From positions 1 to 35,212 of the forward strand of contig NZ_LQGY01000013.1 in NCBI RefSeq assembly GCF_001620055.1: a DNA stretch of 35,212 nt. Reading direction: 5' to 3'. A program made the translations under genes and the position numbers. Shown piece by piece: positions 7,404 through 15,403 of this stretch; within the stretch, counting starts at the first letter, position 1, and every line of letters begins with the position of its first letter. This stretch comes from Agromyces sp. NDB4Y10. GTDB taxonomy: Bacteria; Actinomycetota; Actinomycetes; Actinomycetales; Microbacteriaceae. The notes below the pieces were generated by a model. It ran no database searches, had not been told where the DNA came from, and worked only from the letters and a program-made list of their open reading frames with translations.

Positions 7404-8773
7404 GCCACACCATCGTCAACCCCGCCGACGAGACCGTCGTGACCACCGTCGAGGCGGCCACGGTCGACGAGACGGATGCCGCGATCGCCGACGCCGCACG
7501 CGCCCAGCGCGAGTGGGCGCGCGCGGCGCCCGCCGACCGGGCGCGGGTGCTCCGCCGGTTCGCCGACGCCGTCGACGGCGCGATCGACGAGCTCGCCGGA
7601 CTCGAGGTCCGCAACTCCGGCCACCCCGTCGGCCAGGCCAGGTGGGAGGCCGGCCACGTGCGCGACGTGCTCGAGTACTACGCCGCGGCACCCGAGCGGA
7701 TGTCGGGCCGCCAGATCCCCGTCGCCGGCGGGCTCGACGTGACGTTCCACGAACCGCTCGGCGTCGTCGGGGTGATCACGCCGTGGAACTTCCCCATGAC
7801 GATCGCCTCGTGGGGATTCGCGCCGGCGCTCGCCGCGGGCAACGCGGTCGTGCTGAAGCCCGCGGAGTGGACCCCGCTCACGAGCCTCCGCCTCGCCGAG
7901 CTCGGCCTCGAGGCGGGCCTGCCCGAGGGGCTGTTCCGCGTCATCCCGGGCCGCGGCTCGGTCGTCGGCGAACGGTTCGTCACGAACGAGACCGTGCGGA
8001 AGGTGGTGTTCACGGGCTCGACCGAGGTGGGCAAGCGCATCATGGCCGGCTGCGCCGACCAGGTGAAGCGCGTCACGCTCGAGCTCGGCGGCAAGAGCGC
8101 GAACCTCGTCTTCGCCGACGCCGACCTCGAGCGGGCCGCGGCGACCGCGCCGTACGGCGTCTTCGAGAACGCCGGGCAGGACTGCTGCGCCCGCAGCCGC
8201 ATCCTCGTCGAGCGCTCGGTGTACGACCGCTTCATGGAGCTGCTGGAGCCCGCCGTGCAGGGCGTGAAGGTCGGCGACCCCGCCGACGAGTCCACCGAGA
8301 TGGGCCCGCTCGTCGCGCGCACCCACCTCGACCGCGTGGCCTCGTTCGTGCCGGATGACGCGGACGTCGCCTTCCGCGGCACCGCGCCCGACGGCCCGGG
8401 CTTCTGGTTCGCCCCGACGGTGCTGACCCCCGCCCGCGACTCGCGCGCCGCGCGCGAGGAGATCTTCGGACCGGTCGTCTCGGTCTTCCCGTTCGATGAC
8501 GAGGCCGACGCGATCTCGTTCGCCAACGCGAGCGAGTACGGCCTGTCCGGGTCGGTGTGGACGCGCGACCTCAGCCGCGGCATCCGCGTCGCCCGGGCCA
8601 TCGAGTCGGGCAACCTGTCGGTCAACTCGCACTCGTCGGTGCGCTACGCGACCCCGTTCGGCGGCTTCAAGCAGTCGGGCCTCGGACGCGAGCTCGGTCC
8701 CGACGCCCCGTTGGCCTTCACCGAGACCAAGAACGTCTTCTTCGCCGTCGACCAGCCGCCGGTGGTCGCGTAG
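7400..8773 (+). CDS. NAD(P)-dependent aldehyde dehydrogenase
   Basis: Oxidises an aldehyde to a carboxylate; in this operon probably a gamma-glutamyl-aminoaldehyde. From the GTG at 7400 it is 457 aa, slightly short for the family because the N-terminal arm is brief. GAGGAGG at 7385-7391 and the GTGA overlap with the preceding stop fix this start. A longer open frame upstream is low-complexity Arg/Pro and not credible. Motifs: TPWNFPM (128-134), LKPAEWTPL (152-160), FTGSTEVGK (204-212), the general base Glu228 in LELGGK, and the nucleophile Cys262 in GQDCCARSR. EEIFGPVVSVFPF and the C-terminal GGFKQSGLGRE are intact. It resembles the betaine-aldehyde/PuuC-like branch. The next gene follows after 38 bases. 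Confidence 0.92.
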   Translation: MSHTIVNPADETVVTTVEAATVDETDAAIADAARAQREWARAAPADRARVLRRFADAVDGAIDELAGLEVRNSGHPVGQARWEAGHVRDVLEYYAAAPERMSGRQIPVAGGLDVTFHEPLGVVGVITPWNFPMTIASWGFAPALAAGNAVVLKPAEWTPLTSLRLAELGLEAGLPEGLFRVIPGRGSVVGERFVTNETVRKVVFTGSTEVGKRIMAGCADQVKRVTLELGGKSANLVFADADLERAAATAPYGVFENAGQDCCARSRILVERSVYDRFMELLEPAVQGVKVGDPADESTEMGPLVARTHLDRVASFVPDDADVAFRGTAPDGPGFWFAPTVLTPARDSRAAREEIFGPVVSVFPFDDEADAISFANASEYGLSGSVWTRDLSRGIRVARAIESGNLSVNSHSSVRYATPFGGFKQSGLGRELGPDAPLAFTETKNVFFAVDQPPVVA

Positions 8774-8811
8774 CTCGGCGCGCGGCCCGGAACCTGAACC
8801 CAAGGAGCACC

Positions 8812-9603
8812 ATGGCAGACCTCACCCGCATCGACCTCACCCAGCGGCTCGCGGGCCGCGTGGCCGTCATCACCGGCGGCGCCTCCGGCATCGGACTCGC
8901 GACCGCGAAGCGCCTCGCCGCGGAGGGCGCGAAGGTGGTGATCGGCGACCTGGACGCCGCCGCCGGCGAGGCCGCGGCATCCGTCGTCGACGGCCTGTTC
9001 GTGCAGGTCGACGTGACCGACCAGGAGCAGGTCGACCACCTGTTCGACGAGGCGGCCCGCGTCTACGGCTCGGTCGACGTCGCCTTCAACAACGCCGGCA
9101 TCTCACCGCCCGACGACGACTCGATCGAGACCACCGAACTGCCCGCCTGGCAGAAGGTGCAGGACGTCAACCTGAAGTCGGTCTACCTGTGCTCGCGCGC
9201 CGCGCTCCGGCACATGGTCGCGCAGGGCCGCGGGTCGATCATCAACACCGCGTCGTTCGTCGCGGTGCTCGGCTCGGCGACCTCGCAGATCTCGTACACC
9301 GCGTCGAAGGGCGGCGTGCTCGCCATGAGCCGCGAGCTCGGCGTGCAGTTCGCCCGGCAGGGCATCCGCGTGAACGCCCTCTGCCCCGGGCCGGTCAACA
9401 CGCCCCTGCTGCAGGAGCTCTTCGCGAAGGACCCCGAGCGCGCGCAGCGCCGGCTCGTGCACGTGCCCGTCGGCCGGTTCGCCGAGCCCGAGGAGCTCGC
9501 GGCGGCCGTGGCGTTCCTCGCGAGCGACGACGCGTCGTTCATCACCGGCTCGACGTTCCTGGTCGACGGCGGCATCAGCTCCGCCTACGTCACGCCGCTC
9601 TAG
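8812..9603 (+). CDS. Short-chain dehydrogenase/reductase (SDR)
   Basis: Classical NAD(P)-dependent SDR of 263 aa, of the 3-oxoacyl-ACP-reductase-like branch that includes many alcohol dehydrogenases. The cofactor motif TGGASGIG is at residues 21-28, NNAG at 93-96, catalytic Ser148, and YTASK with Tyr162 and Lys166. The PGPVNTPL segment and C-terminal FLVDGG are present. The ATG at 8812 has AAGGAG at a good distance; the open frame extends upstream but into the aldehyde-dehydrogenase gene. Its place after the ligase, hydrolase and aldehyde dehydrogenase suggests that it oxidises the hydroxyl group of a gamma-glutamylated amino alcohol to the aldehyde used by the preceding enzyme. A polyamine pathway would instead need a flavin oxidase, which is absent. 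Confidence 0.9.
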   Translation: MADLTRIDLTQRLAGRVAVITGGASGIGLATAKRLAAEGAKVVIGDLDAAAGEAAASVVDGLFVQVDVTDQEQVDHLFDEAARVYGSVDVAFNNAGISPPDDDSIETTELPAWQKVQDVNLKSVYLCSRAALRHMVAQGRGSIINTASFVAVLGSATSQISYTASKGGVLAMSRELGVQFARQGIRVNALCPGPVNTPLLQELFAKDPERAQRRLVHVPVGRFAEPEELAAAVAFLASDDASFITGSTFLVDGGISSAYVTPL

Positions 9604-9606
9604 GCT
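9601..9606 (+). promoter_or_regulatory. -10 element TAGGCT for a leaderless regulator transcript
   Basis: TAGGCT overlaps the SDR stop codon (TAG) and ends six bases before the ATG at 9613. Transcription would therefore start on the A of the start codon. No Shine-Dalgarno is present. The regulator can thus be expressed independently of the operon. Confidence 0.55.
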
Positions 9607-9612
9607 CGAACC

Positions 9613-10410
9613 ATGACCACGGGTGCGGGCGAGGGGGCGTCGGCGACGGATGCCGCGGCCGGTCCGCCCGCGCCCGAGCCCGCCTCGCTGCTGAGCGCCG
9701 ACCTGCTGCTCACCCCCGCCCGGCCGGCGAACGCGTTCGAGGAGACCGTGCAGCGGCTGCTGCAGTCGATCCGACTGGGCCTCATCGCACCCGGCGAGCG
9801 CCTCCCGCCCGAGCGCGAGCTCGCCGGCACGCTCGAGGTCAGCCGCGACACGCTGCGCGACGCGATCGGATCGCTCGCCGACGCGGGGTGGGTCGTGTCG
9901 CGGCGCGGGCGCTACGGGGGCACGTTCGTCGCCGATCCGCTCCCCGCGCACACCACGCCGCACTCCCCCGCCCCGCCGACCGACCCGGAGGCGCTGGCCG
10001 CCGAGCTCGAGGACACCCTCGCCCTCCGTGCGGTCGTCGAGGTGGGGGCCGCGCGGCGGGCCGCCGAGCGTCCGCTCGCGGCATCCGACCGCGAACGCCT
10101 GTGGCAGGCCTACCGGGACTGCCACGACGCCGGGCCCGGGCAGTACCGGATGGCCGACTCGCGATTCCACCTCCTCATCGCCGAACTGCTCGGGGCGACG
10201 AGCGTCATCCCGCTCATGGCGGACGTGCGCATGCGGGTCAACGCGTTCCTCGACGGCATCCCGCTGCTCTCGCCGAACATCGCGCACTCCGACGAGCAGC
10301 ATCGCGCCATCGTCGAGGCGATCCTCCGCGGCTCGGGCGACGACGCGGCCCGCGCGATGGCCGAGCACCTCGAGGGAACCGAGGCGCTGCTCCGCGGCTT
10401 CTACGGCTGA
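9613..10410 (+). CDS. FadR/GntR-family transcriptional regulator (FCD domain)
   Basis: DNA-binding regulator of 265 aa with a ligand-binding FCD domain. After a poorly structured Ala/Pro-rich leader of about 38 residues comes the winged helix-turn-helix (about 42-108) with LPPERELAGTLEVSRDTLRD and the wing GRYGGTFV. The all-helical FCD domain (about 120-250) keeps histidines in the positions that usually bind a metal: RFHLLI, DEQHRAI and MAEHLEG. The gene directly follows the catabolic operon and most likely controls it and the divergent permease, with a small acid or an intermediate as ligand; that is inference. The start is supported by the leaderless promoter. The gene overlaps the convergent cyclase gene by 10 bases (10401-10410), with both stop codons inside the overlap. 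Confidence 0.88.
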   Translation: MTTGAGEGASATDAAAGPPAPEPASLLSADLLLTPARPANAFEETVQRLLQSIRLGLIAPGERLPPERELAGTLEVSRDTLRDAIGSLADAGWVVSRRGRYGGTFVADPLPAHTTPHSPAPPTDPEALAAELEDTLALRAVVEVGAARRAAERPLAASDRERLWQAYRDCHDAGPGQYRMADSRFHLLIAELLGATSVIPLMADVRMRVNAFLDGIPLLSPNIAHSDEQHRAIVEAILRGSGDDAARAMAEHLEGTEALLRGFYG

Positions 10411-11786
10411 CCGGAGTCGATGCCGGCGACCTCGAACAGGCGCCATCGGCCGGGCACGCCCTTCAGGGCGTGCTCGCCGTGGTCCTCGAACCGGATCGGC
10501 GATCCGACCACGAGGTCCTTCACCGTCCCCGAGACGAGCACCCGACCGGCCCCGGCCAGCGCCATGACCCGCGCCGCGATGTGGACGGCGATGCCGGCGA
10601 CGTCGCCGTCGTGCAGTTCGACCTCGCCGCTGTGCAGCCCGGCGCGAATGTCGATGCCCAGCGTCCGGACCGCGCTCGCGATCTCCGATGCGCAGCGCAC
10701 GGCGCGCGCGGGCCCGTCGAAGATCGCGAGGAAGCCGTCGCCCGTGGTGCCGATCTCCCTTCCCCGGTACCGCTCGAGCTGCGTGCGCACGAGCGCGTCG
10801 TGCGCGTCCTTCAGGTCCAGCCAGCGGCGGTCGCCGAGCCGGGCGGCCGCATCGGTCGAGCCGACGATATCGGTGAAGAGCACCGTGGCGAGGACCCGGT
10901 CGTCGACGGTCTCCGCGCGATCGCCGGTGAGGAACTCCCCGATGCGGTCGAGCACCGGATCCGCGTCGACGAAGGGCGGGTACCAGTCGGCCCCCGGAAG
11001 CTCGGCATACGTCGCGCCCGGGATGTGCTCGGCGAGGTACCTGCCCATCGCCACCCGGTAGTGCCGGTTGCCCGCGCGGTGCAGCACGAGCGTGGGGACG
11101 TTGATGCTCGGCAGCACCGACCGGACGTCGAGGTGGAGGACCCAGCGGTAGATCCGCGTCGCCGTCGCCGGCGACGCCGACAGGCGCATGTAGCGGCCGG
11201 CCCAGCGCTGCATCTGGGGGTCGTCGGCGACGCCCGGAGCCGAGAGCGGCAGGACGACGTCGCCGCGGCCCCAGCCCCGCTCCCACTCGACGAGCAGCTT
11301 CTCGGAGGTCTCCTCGGGCATCCCGATCGGGTAGTCGGGGGCCCGGAGCATCCGAGCGAACGTATTGACGAGCACCAGGGCGCGCGTGCGCTGCGGGTAC
11401 GTGGCCGCGAACGTCATCGCCATCGGGCCGCCCTCGGCGTCGCCGAGGAGCGCGGCGCTCTCGGACCCGACGGCATCGAGCACCGCGCGCGCGTCGTCCA
11501 TCCAGTGCTCGAGCGTCGGCAGCGCGTTCATGGGCACCGGATCGGAGAGGCCTGCGCCGCGCTTGTCGAAGCAGATGACCCGCGCGTAGCGGGAGAGCCG
11601 GTCGAGGTAGCGGGCCATCGACGGGTGCTCGGTGATGACCTCGATGTTGCTCGCCCAGTTGCCGATGACGAGGAGGTCGAGGGGGCCGTGCCCGAACACT
11701 CGATAGGCGACGTAGCCGTCCTCGGTCGCCGCGTACCCGGGCTCGTCGGGTCGCGCCGCCCGGATCGGCCGCCCGTGCTCGCGCAT
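10401..11786 (-). CDS. Alpha/beta-hydrolase-class III nucleotide cyclase fusion
   Basis: 461 aa with two modules. Residues about 1-285 form an alpha/beta-hydrolase fold (FDKRGAGLSDP; VLHRAGNRHY). Residues about 295-455 form a class III adenylate/guanylate cyclase domain with TVLFTDIVGST and TTGDGFLAIF, which supply two metal-binding aspartates. The nucleophile elbow, normally G-x-S-x-G in this fusion family, reads GDAEGG. Alanine replaces the serine, so the hydrolase part is probably a sensor, not an enzyme. In the cyclase part, the position before TTGDG that often carries the base-recognising lysine is glycine (REIGTTGDG), and VHIAARV lacks the usual asparagine. Nucleotide specificity, and even activity, is therefore uncertain. 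A GGAGGAGG ribosome-binding site precedes the ATG. There is no predicted membrane segment. Confidence 0.9.
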   Translation of the reverse strand: MREHGRPIRAARPDEPGYAATEDGYVAYRVFGHGPLDLLVIGNWASNIEVITEHPSMARYLDRLSRYARVICFDKRGAGLSDPVPMNALPTLEHWMDDARAVLDAVGSESAALLGDAEGGPMAMTFAATYPQRTRALVLVNTFARMLRAPDYPIGMPEETSEKLLVEWERGWGRGDVVLPLSAPGVADDPQMQRWAGRYMRLSASPATATRIYRWVLHLDVRSVLPSINVPTLVLHRAGNRHYRVAMGRYLAEHIPGATYAELPGADWYPPFVDADPVLDRIGEFLTGDRAETVDDRVLATVLFTDIVGSTDAAARLGDRRWLDLKDAHDALVRTQLERYRGREIGTTGDGFLAIFDGPARAVRCASEIASAVRTLGIDIRAGLHSGEVELHDGDVAGIAVHIAARVMALAGAGRVLVSGTVKDLVVGSPIRFEDHGEHALKGVPGRWRLFEVAGIDSGQP

Positions 11787-11804
11787 CGTCCTCCTCCGAG
11801 CGCC

Positions 11805-11810
11805 AGACTA
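11805..11810 (-). promoter_or_regulatory. -10 element (TAGTCT) of the hydrolase-cyclase gene
   Basis: TAGTCT on the minus strand would start transcription about 12 bases before the ATG, leaving room for the GGAGGAGG site. A -35 is not clear. Confidence 0.5.
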
Positions 11811-11851
11811 CGCCCGCACCGCCGCGATGCGCCGGTGGCCGACACAGCCGA

Positions 11852-11876
11852 CGCCCCGGTCGCGTGGACCGGGGCG
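11852..11876 (-). terminator. 10-bp stem hairpin after the DUF4190 gene
   Basis: Arms 11852-11861 and 11867-11876 pair perfectly around a 5-base loop. The hairpin lies 16 bases past the stop of the small membrane protein on the minus strand and upstream of the cyclase promoter. Confidence 0.6.
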
Positions 11877-11892
11877 CCGGGCGGATCGCGGG

Positions 11893-12246
11893 TCAGATGA
11901 AGGCGAACGGCACGAACGGCAGCAGGAACAGCCCGAACGCGACCGTGGCGAGGGCCGCGATCGCGACGCCGGCCAGGACCACGGCGTTCAGCACGATGCC
12001 CCAGATCGCCATCGTGCGCGCGGCGGGCTCGCGCTTCAGCGCGAGGATGCCGAGCACGAGGCCCGCGGCCGGCACGACGAAGGTGAAGCCGGCGACGAAC
12101 GAGACGAGGCCGAGCACGAGGCTCGAGATGGCGAAGCCGCGCTGCTCCTCGACGACGGGCGCGGATCCGACGGCGTAGGGCGACGCGTCGTCGCCGGGCG
12201 ACGGCGTCGCGGTCGGAGTGGTCATGGGATCGGTTGCGGTGGTCAT
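11893..12246 (-). CDS. DUF4190-type small membrane protein
   Basis: 117 aa protein with no known function. About 36 residues of Thr/Pro/Ala-rich, negatively charged tail precede two hydrophobic helices. The first (about 38-70) is followed by the conserved basic link LALKREPAARTMAIWGIVLN, the hallmark of the DUF4190 domain. The second helix (about 80-117) runs to the C-terminus, which is unusually hydrophobic (LFLLPFVPFAFI). The ATG at 12246 has AGGAG on the minus strand. A much longer open frame in the same phase is a GC artefact. The gene diverges from the uracil-type permease. Confidence 0.8.
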   Translation of the reverse strand: MTTATDPMTTPTATPSPGDDASPYAVGSAPVVEEQRGFAISSLVLGLVSFVAGFTFVVPAAGLVLGILALKREPAARTMAIWGIVLNAVVLAGVAIAALATVAFGLFLLPFVPFAFI

Positions 12247-12361
12247 CGCGGGGTTCTCCTGTTCGAGCGGATGCCTCAACGCTACGGAGCCCTCCGGAGC
12301 CGCGGTATGGGGTGAACCCCCGGATCCGCGGGGCGGCTGACGCGAGGGCGGCCGCACCGGG

Positions 12362-12367
12362 TAGCAT
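12362..12367 (+). promoter_or_regulatory. Possible -10 (TAGCAT) of the uracil-type permease
   Basis: TAGCAT would begin a transcript near 12374. This excludes the upstream GTG at 12370 as the start and leaves a leader of about 30 bases with GGAG before the ATG at 12403. Confidence 0.4.
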
Positions 12368-12402
12368 CCGTGCAGCCCCCACCACGACCCGATCGGAGCC
12401 CT

Positions 12403-13749
12403 ATGCCCCTGCCCTGGACCCTGCACGGCGACGGCGCCCACGTCGCGCCCGGCGACGTCGTCGCCCCCGGCGAGCGCCTCTCCTGGCCGCGCACCATCGG
12501 CCTCGGCGCGCAGCACGTCGTCGCCATGTTCGGCGCGACGTTCCTCGTGCCCATCATCACGGGCTTCCCGCCCGCGACCACCCTGTTCTTCTCGGGCATC
12601 GGCACGATCCTGTGCCTGCTCGTCACGGGCAACCGGGTGCCGAGCTACCTCGGTTCGTCGTTCGCGTTCATCGCGCCGATCACGGCCGCGATGGCCGCGG
12701 AGGGCGTCGCCGACCCGGTGGGGGCGGCGCTGTTCGGCATCGTCGTGGTGGGCGTACTGCTCGCGGTGGTCGGGCTCGTGGTGCAGTTCGCGGGCTCGCG
12801 GTGGATCGACGTCCTCATGCCCCCCGTGGTGGCCGGCGCCATCGTGGCGCTCATCGGCCTGAACCTCGCCCCCGTGGCCAAGGCCAACTTCCAGGAGGCC
12901 CCGCTGACGGCCCTCGTGACCCTCGTGGCGGTGCTCGTCGCGAGCGTCGCGTTCCGCGGCATCCTCGGGCGTATGTCGATCCTCCTCGGCGTCCTCGTCG
13001 GCTACGCCGTCGCGGTCGTGCAGGGCGAGGTGGACTTCGCCGCGGTCGGCGAGGCCGCGTGGGTCGGGCTGCCGCAGTTCCACCTCCCCGCGAACCCGCT
13101 GGCGGATGCCGCGGTCTGGGGACTCCTGCCGGCGTTCCTGCCCGTGGTGCTCGTGCTCGTCGCGGAGAACGTCGGCCACATCCGCGGCGTCGCGCAGATG
13201 ACCGACCAGCGCGTGAACGCGTACACCGGCCGGGCCCTGTTCGCCGACGGACTCGCGACGACCCTCGCCGGCTTCTTCGGCGGCTCGGGCACCACGACGT
13301 ACGGCGAGAACATCGGCGTCATGGCCGCCACGCGCGTGTACTCGACCGCGGCGTACTGGGTGGCCGGGTCGTTCGCGGTGCTGCTCGGCCTGTCTCCGAA
13401 GGTCGGCGCGATCATCAACACGATCCCTCCGGGCGTGCTGGGCGGCGTGACGACCGCGCTGTACGGGCTCATCGGCGTCATCGGCGTGAAGATCTGGGTC
13501 GACAACCGCGTCGACTTCACGAACCCCGTGAACCAGTTCACCGCGGCGACGGCGCTCGTCATCGGGATCGCCGACTTCACGTTCAACGCCGGCGAGGTCG
13601 TGTTCAACGGCATCGCGCTCGGCACGATCGCCGCGATCGCGATCTACCACCTCATGAACGGCATCGCCCGGCTCCGCGGCACCGCGGCACCGGCGGAGCA
13701 GCCGGTCACGGGCGCGAGCGCGACGCCCGCACCCGACGCCCGCCACTGA
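12403..13749 (+). CDS. uraA: NCS2-family uracil permease
   Basis: Proton-coupled nucleobase importer of 448 aa with about fourteen membrane segments. MFGATFLVPIITG, GSSFAFIAPI and the motif TTTYGENIGVMAATRVYS are typical of the uracil/UraA branch of NCS2; xanthine transporters differ at the last motif. The C-terminal 20 residues are an Ala/Pro-rich cytoplasmic tail. The start at 12403 is chosen for GGAG upstream and for the usual short cytoplasmic N-terminus. The in-frame GTG at 12370 lies at the predicted transcription start. The gene converges on a second nucleobase permease across a 19-bp hairpin. No pyrimidine salvage enzyme is adjacent. Uracil is the likely substrate; other pyrimidines cannot be excluded. 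Confidence 0.88.
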   Translation: MPLPWTLHGDGAHVAPGDVVAPGERLSWPRTIGLGAQHVVAMFGATFLVPIITGFPPATTLFFSGIGTILCLLVTGNRVPSYLGSSFAFIAPITAAMAAEGVADPVGAALFGIVVVGVLLAVVGLVVQFAGSRWIDVLMPPVVAGAIVALIGLNLAPVAKANFQEAPLTALVTLVAVLVASVAFRGILGRMSILLGVLVGYAVAVVQGEVDFAAVGEAAWVGLPQFHLPANPLADAAVWGLLPAFLPVVLVLVAENVGHIRGVAQMTDQRVNAYTGRALFADGLATTLAGFFGGSGTTTYGENIGVMAATRVYSTAAYWVAGSFAVLLGLSPKVGAIINTIPPGVLGGVTTALYGLIGVIGVKIWVDNRVDFTNPVNQFTAATALVIGIADFTFNAGEVVFNGIALGTIAAIAIYHLMNGIARLRGTAAPAEQPVTGASATPAPDARH

Positions 13750-13761
13750 GGCGAGACGACG

Positions 13762-13805
13762 AACGGCGGATGCCGCGGGGCGAGGTCCCCGCGGCATCCG
13801 CCGTT
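13762..13805. terminator. 19-bp perfect-stem terminator between two permeases
   Basis: Arms 13762-13780 and 13787-13805 are exact reverse complements with a 6-base loop. Each arm carries one GGATGCCGC word. The hairpin lies between convergent stops at 13749 and 13822 and so can end both transcripts. Confidence 0.8.
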
Positions 13806-13821
13806 CCGGTACTGCGTGCGG

Positions 13822-15297
13822 CTAGCCGGCGATGAGCGTCTCGACCGGACCGCGCGTGAAGTAGATCACGAAGCCGACGGCCACGATCCACAGGAGCGGG
13901 CTGATCTCGCGCGCCTTGCCCGACAGCGCGCGCACGACGACCCAGCTGACGAAGCCCGCGCCGATGCCGTTGGCGATGGAGTACGTCAGCGGCATGACCG
14001 TGACCGTGAGGAACACGGGCAGCAGGACGCTGAAGTCCGACAGGTCGATGCCGCGGATCTGCGACATCATCAGCGCGCCGACGATGACGAGGGCCGCGGC
14101 GGCGACCTCGGACGGCACGATCGACGTGAGCGGGGTCAGGAACATCGCGAGGAGGAAGAGGACGCCGGTGACGAGGTTCGCCAGGCCGGTGCGCGCGCCC
14201 TCGCCGATCCCGGACCCGGACTCGATGAAGACCGTGTTCGACGAGCTCGACGTGAACCCGCCCGCGACCGCGCCGACGCCCTCGACGACGAGCGCCGAAC
14301 GCAGGCGCGGGAAGTCGCCCTTCGCGTCGGCGAGGCCGGCCTCCTTCGACAGGCCGGTCATGGTGCCGAGGGCGTCGAAGAAGTTGGTGAACACGAGCGT
14401 GAACACGAGCATGAGCGCGGCGAGCACGCCGATGCGCTCGAAGCTGCCGAGGCTCACCTGGCCGACGAGCGACAGGTCGGGCAGGCTCACCCACTGGGCG
14501 GGCAGCTCGGGCACCGACAGTCCCCAGCCCTCGGGGTTCACCGTCCCGTCGGCGCCCACCTTCGGGCCGAGGTCGAGGATCGACTCGAGCACGAGCGCGA
14601 GCACCGTGCCCGAGAGCAGGCCGATGAGGATGCCGCCCTTCACCCGCAGCGCGACGAGCACGCCCGTCGCGAGGAGCGTCGCGACGAACACGAGCGTGGG
14701 GATGGTCGAGACCGATCCGTCGACCCCGAGGCCGACGGGCGGCGACGCGGCGCCGGTCGCGGTGACGAAGCCCGCGTCGACGAAGCCGATGAAGGCGATG
14801 AACAGGCCGATGCCCACGGTGATCGCGAGCTTCAGCTGCATCGGCACGGCCTCGAAGATGAGGCGGCGGAGGCCCGTCGCGGCGAGCAGGACGATCACGA
14901 GCCCGTTGATGAGGACGAGGCCCATCGCCTCCGGCCAGGTGACCTGGCCCACGACGGACACGGCGAGGAACGAGTTGATGCCGAGCCCGGCCGCGAACGC
15001 GAACGGCAGGCGCGCGACGACGCCGAACAGGATCGTCATGACGCCGGCCGTGAGCCCGGTGACGGCGGCGACCTGGGCGAAGTCGAGGTTGTCGCCCGCG
15101 ACGTCCGTGCCGCTCGAGAGGATGATCGGGTTGAGGATGACGATGTAGGCCATCGTCACGAACGTGACGATGCCGCCTCGCACCTCGGCGGAGATGCTCG
15201 AGCCGCGCTTCGTGATCTCGAAGTAGCGGTCGAGCGCGCCTCCGGCGCGCGACGGCGATTCGGGTTCGGGTCGGTGTTCGGTCTCGGTCGCGGTCAT
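13822..15297 (-). CDS. NCS2-family guanine/hypoxanthine permease (AzgA/PbuG type)
   Basis: Purine-base importer of 491 aa with about twelve to fourteen hydrophobic helices. ISAEVRGGIVTFVTMAYIV followed by NPIIL near the N-terminus, FFDALGTMTGLSKEAG, and the TVFIESGSGIGEGARTGLAN stretch mark the COG2252 hypoxanthine/guanine/adenine branch of NCS2. I start it at the ATG at 15297 (MTATETEHRP). The frame stays open upstream to 15420, but that stretch is Arg/Pro-rich and has no ribosome-binding site. Upstream of the chosen ATG only a weak GGGGA is seen. It shares no operon with its neighbours. Together with the convergent uracil-type permease it gives the cell both purine and pyrimidine uptake in one place. 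Confidence 0.87.
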   Translation of the reverse strand: MTATETEHRPEPESPSRAGGALDRYFEITKRGSSISAEVRGGIVTFVTMAYIVILNPIILSSGTDVAGDNLDFAQVAAVTGLTAGVMTILFGVVARLPFAFAAGLGINSFLAVSVVGQVTWPEAMGLVLINGLVIVLLAATGLRRLIFEAVPMQLKLAITVGIGLFIAFIGFVDAGFVTATGAASPPVGLGVDGSVSTIPTLVFVATLLATGVLVALRVKGGILIGLLSGTVLALVLESILDLGPKVGADGTVNPEGWGLSVPELPAQWVSLPDLSLVGQVSLGSFERIGVLAALMLVFTLVFTNFFDALGTMTGLSKEAGLADAKGDFPRLRSALVVEGVGAVAGGFTSSSSNTVFIESGSGIGEGARTGLANLVTGVLFLLAMFLTPLTSIVPSEVAAAALVIVGALMMSQIRGIDLSDFSVLLPVFLTVTVMPLTYSIANGIGAGFVSWVVVRALSGKAREISPLLWIVAVGFVIYFTRGPVETLIAG

Positions 15298-15403
15298 GTG
15301 GTCCCCGGGTCGGGAGGCGCCGGTGGGGCGCCTCGGCTGCGGTCCGCTCGGGCGAGCGGGGGTCGGAGCGGGACGACGGCGGCCCGGACGAGGTGACGGC
15401 GGC

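Noticed and set aside
11893..13797. A 634-codon minus-strand frame that includes the DUF4190 protein.
   Set aside because: Only the last 117 codons resemble a protein and have a ribosome-binding site. The upstream part is the antisense of the uracil-type permease.
12399..15297. The two neighbouring nucleobase permeases as a recent duplication.
   Set aside because: They belong to different branches of NCS2 (uracil/UraA and AzgA/PbuG) with different signature motifs and are convergent, so simple tandem duplication is unlikely.
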